64,000 bases of DNA from Sphingopyxis sp. YR583 (GTDB lineage: Bacteria > Pseudomonadota > Alphaproteobacteria > Sphingomonadales > Sphingomonadaceae), in NCBI RefSeq assembly GCF_900108295.1, contig NZ_FNWK01000001.1, positions 558,001-622,000 on the forward strand, in the 5' to 3' direction. The position numbers were made by a program, and so were the translations under genes. Shown here piece by piece: positions 1 to 6,330 of this stretch. The first letter of the stretch is position 1, and every line of letters begins with the position of its first letter. A model generated the notes under the pieces. That model ran no database searches, was not told where the DNA came from, and saw only the letters and a program-made list of their open reading frames with translations.

Positions 1-73
1 CGGGGCTCGAACCCGCACTGAATTCTCAGGCGGATTTTAAGTCCGCTGCGTCTACCGGTTTCGCCACGTCCGC
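1..73 (-). tRNA. tRNA-Leu(TAA), 3' end beyond the window
   Basis: Read on the minus strand, the sequence starts with a GCGGACG acceptor arm, followed by the TGGCGAAACCGGTAGACGC D-arm typical of leucine tRNAs. The anticodon loop is CTTAAAA (anticodon TAA) between GCGGA and TCCGC. A long variable region and the GGTTCGAGCCCCG T-arm follow. The last bases of the 3' acceptor strand lie outside the window. tRNA-Leu genes are common integration sites for mobile elements, but the 3' end points out of the window and no attachment repeat can be judged here. Confidence 0.93.
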
Positions 74-83
74 CCGGCAAGTT

Positions 84-293
84 TCAGTCGTAGAGAAATG
101 GTTCCGGCTCCTCGCCGCCGCCCCCCTTTGGCTGGACCATGCGCTCGAGTTCGCGGTTCACGCTCCGCTCGGTAGCGGCCATGCTGAAGAGCGTGTCGTC
201 TTCCTTCTCTGGCGCCTGTCTGGGCGGAACCTCGGAGCAGCCGACACCGAATGCCATTACCAATGTCATAAGCGAAAGCCTGAGCCCCATCAT
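84..293 (-). CDS. small predicted lipoprotein
   Basis: A 69-residue protein that starts MMGLRLSLMTLVM, with a hydrophobic stretch ending in the lipobox AFGVGC. It is therefore probably lipidated at Cys and anchored in a membrane facing the periplasm. The mature part is short, acidic and Gly/Pro-rich near the end, with no recognisable domain. I chose the ATG at 293 because GGGAG lies six bases upstream; an in-frame ATG at 305 has no such site. It sits just upstream of the tRNA-Leu gene on the same strand. Function unknown. Confidence 0.6.
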   Translation of the reverse strand: MMGLRLSLMTLVMAFGVGCSEVPPRQAPEKEDDTLFSMAATERSVNRELERMVQPKGGGGEEPEPFLYD

Positions 294-451
294 CGTTTCT
301 CCCATCCACGAAAAGCGACGATGTCCTGCCTTATCATCTTGTCGCACCGTCCTTTATCAGACGCGCGAGCGCGCATTTTCCGCATGCCGGTGGCGCAAAA
401 AGCTACATGGCGCGGCCTCAAATTGCTGCCGCGCCGCACGCACGATGTGCG

Positions 452-589
452 CTAGTCATTCGCCCGTTTCCAGGCTGTATAACGCTCGGCCAGCGCGTCC
501 AGTTCGCGCGCGATCCGGCGTCTTTCAGCCTTGCGGGTGCAGGCATTGAGCTCGGCGCGCAGTTCCTCGATCTGGGCTTCGATGGACAT
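452..589 (-). CDS. small charged helical protein, unknown function
   Basis: A 45-residue product (starts MSIEAQIEELRAELNACTR) made almost entirely of Glu, Arg, Ala and Leu in a heptad-like pattern, so it should form one or two long helices or a coiled coil. The ATG is preceded by AGAGGAGGTTTTC, a strong ribosome binding site, which is the main reason to believe it is translated. It lies between the chromosomal tRNA side and the structured repeat of the mobile element. I do not recognise a family. Confidence 0.55.
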   Translation of the reverse strand: MSIEAQIEELRAELNACTRKAERRRIARELDALAERYTAWKRAND

Positions 590-625
590 GAAAACCTCCT
601 CTTCACGGTAAAGAAGAGGCATCGC

Positions 626-750
626 CCGGCGGGGTGCGCGCCGGGTCAGGGACCCGCGAAAGCGGGCCGCGAAGCGGCGATGGGGGCAACGATTTTGCGC
701 AGCAAAATGGTGGGGCCCCGTCGTCCTTGACGCGGTGCGCACCCCGCCGG
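626..750. repeat. nested inverted-repeat block
   Basis: CCGGCGGGGTGCGC at 626-639 is repeated exactly inverted at 737-750. The 97 bases in between contain further short hairpins: CCCGCGAAAGCGGG, GCCGCGAAGCGGC and ATTTTGCGCAGCAAAAT. The block lies next to the DUF736 gene of the mobile backbone. It may be a transfer origin, a structured RNA, or a repeat of the element. No relaxase gene is present in the window to settle which. Confidence 0.6.
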
Positions 751-833
751 ATCATCGCCAGCCTTAGCGGTGGAAGTCCCTTCCCTCACGGCCAAATGCC
801 CCGCGCCGAAGAGCGGCGCGGGGCGAGTGCGGC

Positions 834-1157
834 TCAGTCGCCGGGGTTCCAGATGATCGCATAGGCGTCCTCGTCATCCTGCCCCGCCGCGCGCCCGAGA
901 TTGGCGTAGAGCGGGCGACCGCCGAACAGTTCGGGATGCAGGATGGTGAGCCGGACATATTCGCGGCCCGAGACTTCGCCGGTGCGGATCCAGCCGCCGC
1001 CGATGTCGACGCCGCCAGCACGAACCTTATAGTCGGGCTGCTCGCCGACCTTGCCGCGATTGGGGGCGATCTGGATGTCGGTATTCACCGCGAGCGTCTG
1101 GAGCTTTCCGTTGAAGCCGCCGTCCGGATGGCGCTGGACATAACCGATTGCAGGCAT
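834..1157 (-). CDS. DUF736 family protein
   Basis: A 107-residue protein beginning MPAIGYVQRHPDGGFNGKLQ. It has the DUF736 pattern: an N-terminal strand, 'NTDIQIAPN', a middle YKVRAGGVDIGGGW segment and a C-terminal 'YVRLTILHPE' to the end. DUF736 proteins are small conserved proteins of alpha- and betaproteobacterial conjugative plasmids and ICEs; their molecular role is not established. GAGGAGAAAGAAA before the ATG fixes the start. It marks this stretch as mobile-element backbone together with the MucR, ParB and ArdC genes to its right. Confidence 0.88.
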   Translation of the reverse strand: MPAIGYVQRHPDGGFNGKLQTLAVNTDIQIAPNRGKVGEQPDYKVRAGGVDIGGGWIRTGEVSGREYVRLTILHPELFGGRPLYANLGRAAGQDDEDAYAIIWNPGD

Positions 1158-1518
1158 TTTCTTTCTCCTCAAAGCGTCTGCCCGAACCCGTTCCGGGCGA
1201 CGGAGATGCCAGCGAACGGCGAACCTCCGTCCCTTCCGAACCCTTGGGCCGGAGCGCAGCGAAGGACCGGAGCGTCGGGCCGATTTGGAGCGAAGCGGCC
1301 GCGAGGAGGCGGGCATCGCCCGCCGGGGAAATCGGTCCGGCGCGATGGTTTTGGAGGGGCGGTCGCCGTTCGAGGCCGATCCCCCGCGCGGTTCCGGGTG
1401 CGGTACGGACGAGGAGAAAGCCTGGCCCTGCCATGCGGAATCGGCGCCGCCGCGCGTCTGCAACGGAGGGGCATGCGCGTTCGAGCGTACTGAAAACATC
1501 CCCCTAGGGCGAGAGACG
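1158..1518. other. intergenic region, no gene seen
   Basis: This stretch separates the divergent DUF736 gene and the small zinc-finger-like gene. It is very GC-rich and contains short hairpins, for example GGCGGGC-ATC-GCCCGCC at 1308-1324, and repeats of a GCAGCGAAG-like motif also seen upstream of ardC. The reading frames across it are shadows. Promoters for both flanking genes should lie here, but I cannot assign boxes with confidence. Confidence 0.5.
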
Positions 1519-1740
1519 ATGACGATAGCGAGAGAGATCAGGGCGCTGGTACGCCGCCTCGGCGGCACCTCGATCTGCGACAATTGTCTGACCGACCGGC
1601 TCCGCCTGTCGGTTCCGAGCCAAGCGAATGCTGTCACGCGGTCGCTCGCCGCCGAGGCCGGTTATGAGCGGCGGCGGGACGTGTGCGGGCAGTGCGGGAA
1701 GCTGCGGACGATCGTCCGCAGCTGCTCCGGTACGGACTAG
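1519..1740 (+). CDS. small protein with two CxxC motifs
   Basis: A 73-residue protein with two Cys pairs, ICDNC near residues 20-24 and CGQC near residues 56-59, spaced as in a zinc-ribbon or treble-clef finger. The N-terminus is basic and helical ([16 protein letters not shown]). It may bind DNA or a protein partner; no family is recognised. It is one of the few plus-strand genes. Its TAG stop shares CTAG with the convergent stop of the MucR gene. The ribosome binding site is weak (GAGAG). Confidence 0.55.
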   Translation: MTIAREIRALVRRLGGTSICDNCLTDRLRLSVPSQANAVTRSLAAEAGYERRRDVCGQCGKLRTIVRSCSGTD

Positions 1741-2192
1741 GTCTTGGCGCCACGCTTTGCGGCAGGCTTGGCCGCCGGCTTGCGGCCGCCGCCGCGTCCC
1801 TTGGTCCCGAGACCGATTTCCTTGGCGAGCGCGCGGCGCTTTTCGGCATAGTTGGGCGCGACCATCGGGTAATCCTTGGGGAGGTTCCACTTGGCGCGAT
1901 AGTCGTCGGGGGTCATTCCATAATGCGTCATCAAGTGACGGCGGAGCATCTTCAGTTTTTTGCCGTCCTCGAGACATACGATATAGTCTGGCTTGATCGA
2001 AGCGCGCACCGAAACGGCGGGTTTGAGTTCCTCTGGCGGCGCTTCGGCGGGACCGCCAAGTCCTGTGAGCGCGCCATGAACACGGCCGATAAGATCGGGC
2101 AGGTCGGCCATCGCAACACTATTGTTCGATACATGCGCCGCAACAATATCGGCGGTCAGCGTCAGCAGCATATCCTGGGTTTCGTCGGCCAT
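1737..2192 (-). CDS. MucR/Ros family transcriptional regulator
   Basis: A 151-residue MucR-family protein. An N-terminal helical region (residues 1-60, used for oligomerisation in the family) leads into the DNA-binding part around [21 protein letters not shown] (about 80-100). The region ends with the conserved '[22 protein letters not shown]' segment and a Lys/Ala/Gly-rich tail. In Ros the finger uses two Cys; here the second is replaced by Asp (CLED), as in zinc-poor MucR relatives. MucR proteins are H-NS-like silencers of AT-rich DNA in alphaproteobacteria. AAGGAG precedes the ATG. The upstream region carries the repeated TCCGGATCGGA element. Confidence 0.93.
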   Translation of the reverse strand: MADETQDMLLTLTADIVAAHVSNNSVAMADLPDLIGRVHGALTGLGGPAEAPPEELKPAVSVRASIKPDYIVCLEDGKKLKMLRRHLMTHYGMTPDDYRAKWNLPKDYPMVAPNYAEKRRALAKEIGLGTKGRGGGRKPAAKPAAKRGAKT

Positions 2193-2227
2193 CGCGCATC
2201 TCCTTCGCGCGCTTCTCTAGAGACAAA

Positions 2228-2259
2228 TCCGGATCGGACCAAATATTATCTGATCCGGA
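2228..2259. promoter_or_regulatory. TCCGGATCGGA element, paired, upstream of mucR
   Basis: TCCGGATCGGA at 2228-2238 and its inverted near-copy TCTGATCCGGA at 2249-2259 flank an AT-rich spacer, 36-67 bases upstream of the MucR-family start codon. The arrangement looks like an operator. The same element recurs upstream of five other genes in this window. Confidence 0.55.
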
Positions 2260-2268
2260 AATGAACCG

Positions 2269-2311
2269 CGCCGCGCGCCCGCATGGCGGCGCGTGGCGCG
2301 GCGATTTTTTT
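2269..2311 (+). terminator. possible plus-strand terminator
   Basis: CGCCGCGC at 2269-2276 can pair with GCGCGGCG at 2296-2303, followed directly by seven T residues (2305-2311). This has the form of an intrinsic terminator for plus-strand transcription. No plus-strand gene obviously needs it, so it may block antisense reading between mucR and parB. Confidence 0.35.
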
Positions 2312-2321
2312 CCAGCCAGTC

Positions 2322-2348
2322 GAGGGGCGGCGCACCGCGCCGCCCCTC
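2322..2348 (-). terminator. hairpin just after parB
   Basis: GAGGGGCGGCG and its exact complement are separated by CACCG, directly downstream of the parB stop codon in the direction of transcription. There is no T-run behind it on the minus strand, so it may stabilise or terminate the transcript only weakly. Confidence 0.4.
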
Positions 2349-2352
2349 GCCG

Positions 2353-4077
2353 TCAGGCGGCTTCGCGCTGCGGCTCGGCCTCGACCGGCGCCAGTTCGCG
2401 ATGCGCGGCGACACTTCCGACCCCGCCGCGCGCCGTATAGGCGGCGGGCGGGAACGCCATCCAGCGCGGCAACCAGTGGGCGATCTTGGCGCGCCCGTTC
2501 GTGCCGCCCAGATGGTCGCGAATGATCGCTTTCAACGTCGCGCCCTTCTCCTTGGCGTTGGCGGCGGCGACCTCGGCGCCCGCAACCTCGGCAACGATGG
2601 CGGTCAGCACCTCCTTGTCGCGAAGGCCTTCGAACAGCGCGTCGTCGGCGTCCCACCATTTGTCCATCTCGACGCCGATCTGGAGCCCCACCGCCTCGAC
2701 GATGGCGCTCCCCGCGCTCATCGTCTCGCCGACGACAACCGCGATCACGTCCATGACGGCGCGGTCGGGAAGCTCGACGAGCCGCTGGAAGAGATGCGCA
2801 AGCGACAGCTCGCCCCCGCCGGTGACGGCGGGTTCATCGGGCGAGAAGCCGAGCAGGTCGAGCACCGCGCGGCGTTTCTCGTCGAAGACGGTTTCGGCGC
2901 GGCAGGTCTCGATGCTCTCGCGCACATCCGCGTCCTTGGCGGTCTGCGGCTCGACATCGACGCGCCAGAGCGGCGACCCTGCGATGGCGTGCGCGACCAT
3001 GAGCCGGAGCGCGATGCCGGGTTCGCCGGTCAGCGTCGCGCGCACGGCGGCGTGGCGATGAAGATCGACATAGGCCGCGAGGCGCGACGTGAGTTCGGGG
3101 CGCGCCGCCTTGGGCGCGGTGTCGATGGCCTCGCCGCGTTCGAGCCGCGCCGCTTCCTTCGCGGTGACATAGCCGATGTGAAAGCTCACCTCGCCCGTGT
3201 CGCGCACATCGATATAGACGCGCCCGCCCTTACGCTTGGGTGCCTTGCGATAGTCCCAAGCCGAGAAATATTCGCCGCGCGGGACGATGACCACGTCGGA
3301 CCAGCCCTCGTCGAGAAAGGCCTCGCGCCGCGTATCGATTTCGGCGTTCTGCAGCGTCCAGAAGGCGTCGCTGTCGGCAAAATAGCGGTCGCTTCCGAAC
3401 AGGTCGGCAACGATCGCGAGGCCGCTTGCCTCGACATAGAACAGTGCCCGCTCGACCGCGATTTCGTCGCCGCCGAGCAGCCATGCCTTGAGCTGGTTGC
3501 CCTGCGGACAATAGGCGTCGGGATCGTCGAACAGGGCGAGCCAGGCGCGCTGCTGGCCCTTGGTCGCAAGCGTCAGCTGCTGCACCGTCGCATAGCGGAT
3601 TTCGTCTCTTTGGTAGAGGCTGCGGATGCGCGGAAGCAAATTGCCGAGCGCGAGGATGCGCTTCACGCCGAGTTCGGGCAGCCCGAAGGTTTCGGCGATG
3701 TCGGCGATGCTGCGGCCTTCGCGCACCAGCCGCGCGAAGCTTTCCCACTGCACGACTTCATGGGCGTCGCGGCGCGCGACATTCTCGATCAGCGAGGCTT
3801 CGAGCGCGGCGGCATCGTCGCCTTCTTCGAGGATCGCGCAGGGGAGCGGATCGGCCTCGCCGCGCTCCCCGGCAACGATGGTCGCGGCGGTGAAGCGCCG
3901 CGCGCCCGCGACGATTTCGAAGCCATCCGCGCCCGCCGGGCGCACGATCAGCGGGACGAGGACGCCGCGCGCGCGGACGGTCGGCAGGATATCGGCGACA
4001 TCGGGCGCCTTCTTGCCGTGGCGCATATTGGTCTTGCTGACGATCAGCTTGCCAAGGTCGATAAAGTCGAGTTTCAT
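2353..4077 (-). CDS. ParB/RepB/Spo0J-like partition protein of a mobile element
   Basis: A 574-residue protein with the ParB N-terminal domain at about residues 1-110, including 'TNMRHGKKAPDVADIL' and the GARRFTAA motif, which in ParB proteins forms the CTP-binding fold. A helix-turn-helix DNA-binding region follows (about 115-170, 'IADIAETFGLPELGVKRIL'). The long C-terminal part is typical of the large ParB-like proteins of sphingomonad plasmids and ICEs. It should bind a partition-like site or regulate the element. It lies downstream of DUF2958 and ardC on the same strand. AAAGGTAGACAC precedes the ATG. No parA is visible. Its last 30 residues recur as a decayed copy at 15364-15456. Confidence 0.9.
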   Translation of the reverse strand: MKLDFIDLGKLIVSKTNMRHGKKAPDVADILPTVRARGVLVPLIVRPAGADGFEIVAGARRFTAATIVAGERGEADPLPCAILEEGDDAAALEASLIENVARRDAHEVVQWESFARLVREGRSIADIAETFGLPELGVKRILALGNLLPRIRSLYQRDEIRYATVQQLTLATKGQQRAWLALFDDPDAYCPQGNQLKAWLLGGDEIAVERALFYVEASGLAIVADLFGSDRYFADSDAFWTLQNAEIDTRREAFLDEGWSDVVIVPRGEYFSAWDYRKAPKRKGGRVYIDVRDTGEVSFHIGYVTAKEAARLERGEAIDTAPKAARPELTSRLAAYVDLHRHAAVRATLTGEPGIALRLMVAHAIAGSPLWRVDVEPQTAKDADVRESIETCRAETVFDEKRRAVLDLLGFSPDEPAVTGGGELSLAHLFQRLVELPDRAVMDVIAVVVGETMSAGSAIVEAVGLQIGVEMDKWWDADDALFEGLRDKEVLTAIVAEVAGAEVAAANAKEKGATLKAIIRDHLGGTNGRAKIAHWLPRWMAFPPAAYTARGGVGSVAAHRELAPVEAEPQREAA

Positions 4078-4170
4078 GTGTCTACCTTTCTTCAGGGAAG
4101 GTGCCGGTCCGTCGGAATTTCGCGATTGGGACGGACCGGCTTCGAGTTCAGCGGCGAACGGCCGCCAGCG

Positions 4171-4590
4171 TCATCCATCCAGCGATGGAAGGTCGTCGTT
4201 CGCCGCATTGGCCATGCGGCGAAGCAGGGTTTCGGCGGCGATGATCGACCCCGCGCGGCGCGCGAGGATCGCCCATTTCGAGAGCGGCGCGCGCCCGGTG
4301 AAAGCGAGGTCGCGCTCGATGCCGAGACCGAAGGGAAGCCGCACCGAGGCGAGTTCCGAAAGGCTGAACGAACCGAGTTCGGGGCAGCCGAAGCCAAGGT
4401 CGGCGAGGCCGAACAATGTGTCGCCGTCTTCGCCGAGTTCGGTCGCGAGCCATGTCGCGGCGCCGACCGGATTGAAAAATTTGACGAGCGGGACGAAGTC
4501 GGGCTCGTCTGCCCCTGCCATGACGGCGGCGCGGCGGGCTTCGTCATTGGCGCGAAGCGCGGTGCAAATTTCAAGGGTCAGGAGGATCAT
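4171..4590 (-). CDS. DUF2958 family protein
   Basis: A 139-residue protein with the DUF2958 layout: MILLTLEICTALRAN at the start, 'PLVKFFNPVGAATWLATEL', the 'GLADLGFGCPELGSFSL' core and an 'LPFGLGIERDLAF' segment. The function of DUF2958 is unknown; it is a frequent companion of ArdC-type genes on mobile elements. The start ATG overlaps the ardC stop by four bases, so the two are probably translationally coupled. ParB follows 93 bases downstream. Confidence 0.9.
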   Translation of the reverse strand: MILLTLEICTALRANDEARRAAVMAGADEPDFVPLVKFFNPVGAATWLATELGEDGDTLFGLADLGFGCPELGSFSLSELASVRLPFGLGIERDLAFTGRAPLSKWAILARRAGSIIAAETLLRRMANAANDDLPSLDG

Positions 4591-5579
4591 GCCGCCAGCC
4601 TCCCGGCTTGCGCCCCCTTCTCGGAGGCTCCCTCCGGCGCCTCCATCCGGGCAAGCAACCAGTCGGCGGCCTTGCTCGCAAGGCTGGCGGCGCGGAAGAT
4701 GGCGCGATTATCTTCGCGGAGCACCTCCAGCCACGAGCCGATATAGTCGGCATGACGCACGGTCGGCTCGATCCCGAGCGAGGCGCAAAGGAAGGCGCTG
4801 CCCATTTCGGCGACCAGTTCCTCGCGCGCATAATCTTTCGAGCCGAACGGGTTCAGGAGCTTGCGATCCAGCCGCGAGGCGTGGCCGGTCGCATGGGTCA
4901 GTTCATGCAGCGCGGTGCGATAGAAATTGATCTGCTCGAAGAAAGCGGGCTGCGGAGGCACCTGCACATAATCGTGGGCGGGCACATAAAAGGCCTTGTC
5001 GCCGCCGACCCGAAATTCGACGCCCGATTCGGCGATCACCGCCTCGGCGACTGGGACGATTTCGCGCTCGGGCAGCGGGGCCGGATCGATCCCGATCCCG
5101 ACGCGAAGCCCTTCACACTGCGCGACATTGAAGACGGTAAAGCTTTTGAGGAACGGCACCGCCCGAGCCGCATCGCCATCCTGCGCCGCCCGCTCGGCCT
5201 CGCCCTTCGGAATGAAGCGATCAGCGTAGACGACACTCGTCCCGCGCTCGCCCTTGCGAACATTGCCGCCCGCCTCCAGCGCCTGCCGGAAGGTCAGCCA
5301 CCCCTGCGAGGGATACCCCGCCTCGATGACCGCGCCCCACAGGATCAGGATATTGACGCCAGAGTAGTTCCGTCCCGTCACGGCATTGCGCGGCAGCGCG
5401 GCCGATGCGCCGCCGCCCGCCCCATGCGCGGCTTTCCACGGCTGCACCCAAGGCAAGCGCCCGGCTTCCAGTTCGGCGATGATCTTGTTCGTGACCGCAT
5501 CATAGAGCGATGCGCGCGGCGCGTTCGTTGCTTCTGGACGGCGGCTCGGCCTTGCACGGCGTTTCGGTTGGACAGACAT
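4587..5579 (-). CDS. ArdC-type antirestriction protein (zincin-like)
   Basis: A 330-residue protein. Residues 20-150 form the N-terminal ssDNA-binding (DUF1738) domain, with 'LPWVQPWKA', 'NAVTGRNYSGVNILILW' and 'GWLTFRQALEAGGNVRKGERG'. The C-terminal half carries a zincin motif HELTH (H225, E226, H229) followed by 'REELVAEMGSAF' supplying the third ligand. ArdC of IncW plasmid pSA protects incoming DNA during conjugation; this is a good family match. GGAGGAAAT lies before the ATG at 5579; the longer reading frame upstream is GC-rich noise. It is the first gene of ardC-DUF2958-parB. Confidence 0.92.
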   Translation of the reverse strand: MSVQPKRRARPSRRPEATNAPRASLYDAVTNKIIAELEAGRLPWVQPWKAAHGAGGGASAALPRNAVTGRNYSGVNILILWGAVIEAGYPSQGWLTFRQALEAGGNVRKGERGTSVVYADRFIPKGEAERAAQDGDAARAVPFLKSFTVFNVAQCEGLRVGIGIDPAPLPEREIVPVAEAVIAESGVEFRVGGDKAFYVPAHDYVQVPPQPAFFEQINFYRTALHELTHATGHASRLDRKLLNPFGSKDYAREELVAEMGSAFLCASLGIEPTVRHADYIGSWLEVLREDNRAIFRAASLASKAADWLLARMEAPEGASEKGAQAGRLAA

Positions 5580-5964
5580 ATTTCCTCCATTCCCGCCCCA
5601 AATCCCACAGGCCTCCCGGCGGAGCGGGGATGGGCGGCGAGATGCGACCTGCCGGGCGCGGCCATCGAGGCGGGCGGAACCGAAGGCCGCAGCGAAGCGG
5701 AGGAGCCGGCAAAGCCGACTTGCAGCCCGCCGGGCAGCGCCCAGAGGGGAGCGCCGGCCAGCAACGCGACTGTCGGAAGGCCGAACGAACACGCCGCCGC
5801 GCGGGGCGCGGCGTCACCTTAAGGGGTGTGGCGGGGTGTCCCCGCAGATGTGGTAGGTCGAGACCCGTGGGAACCATGGGGCCGAGCCTCAGGGGAAGAC
5901 TTTCCTCTCATAGTGCCGAACGCTATTCCCAGAGGTCCATGCCCAAAAGAGTGGCGACCGGGCG
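5580..5964. repeat. hairpin block A upstream of ardC
   Basis: No gene is seen here. The left part is a GC-rich leader of ardC. From about 5700 the sequence resembles 15457-15640: both share a TTGCAGC-CGCCGG segment, a GCGGGG/CCCCGC hairpin (5831-5845 here), a GAGACCC stretch and a GGGGAAG/CTTTCC-type hairpin (5891-5907). The block seems to be a conserved non-coding piece of the mobile backbone and ends near 5940, where dioxygenase-like coding sequence begins. Confidence 0.6.
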
Positions 5965-5967
5965 GTG

Positions 5968-6330
5968 ATGGGCCTTGTCCTTTTACCAGCCTGCGACCGA
6001 CTGAACCTCAACCTCACACAGGTGATCGAGATAAGTCCTGGCGCGCCCGCGCAGGTGCCACACCGCGATCAGGACCTCTGGCCCGGCGCCAAGGGCTCGT
6101 TCAAATATCTTGTCAATATGATGTGGCCGCTCGTGCCGTTCACAGAAGAAAATGGCGGCACATGTCTCTGGCCCGGCAGCCACCGCGACGCGGGCATCAC
6201 CGAAGCAGCCCCCTTAATCGCACCAAGCCTTAAGATGGGCGATGCGTTGATCTAGCTCGGCTCGACACTGCATGGCGCCGGTGCGAACCGCAGCGAACAT
6301 CCGCTCGTGGGAATGATCGTCAGCTATCCT
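5968..6330 (+). pseudogene. phytanoyl-CoA dioxygenase (PhyH) family fragment
   Basis: The reading frame gives LNLTQVIEISPGAPAQVPHR, DQDLWPG and 'GGTCLWPGSHRD', matching the iron-binding HxD region of PhyH-type 2-oxoglutarate dioxygenases. It then reads 'LKMGDALI', a TAG stop at 6253-6255, and continues in the same frame as 'LGSTLHGAGANRS' to 'IVSYPRYF'. The stop probably replaced a Tyr codon. Both ends of the family are missing, so this is a truncated, interrupted remnant caught between hairpin block A and the M16 protease gene. Its 3' end meets the stop codon of the convergent protease gene. Confidence 0.75.

Noticed and set aside
1..600. Mobile-element integration at the tRNA-Leu gene
   Set aside because: The tRNA 3' end points out of the window, no integrase is present, and no direct repeat of the tRNA end was found to the right.
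2293..4746. Plus-strand open frame of about 817 codons opposite parB and DUF2958
   Set aside because: It spans two well-supported minus-strand genes and the gap between them and has no recognisable motif.
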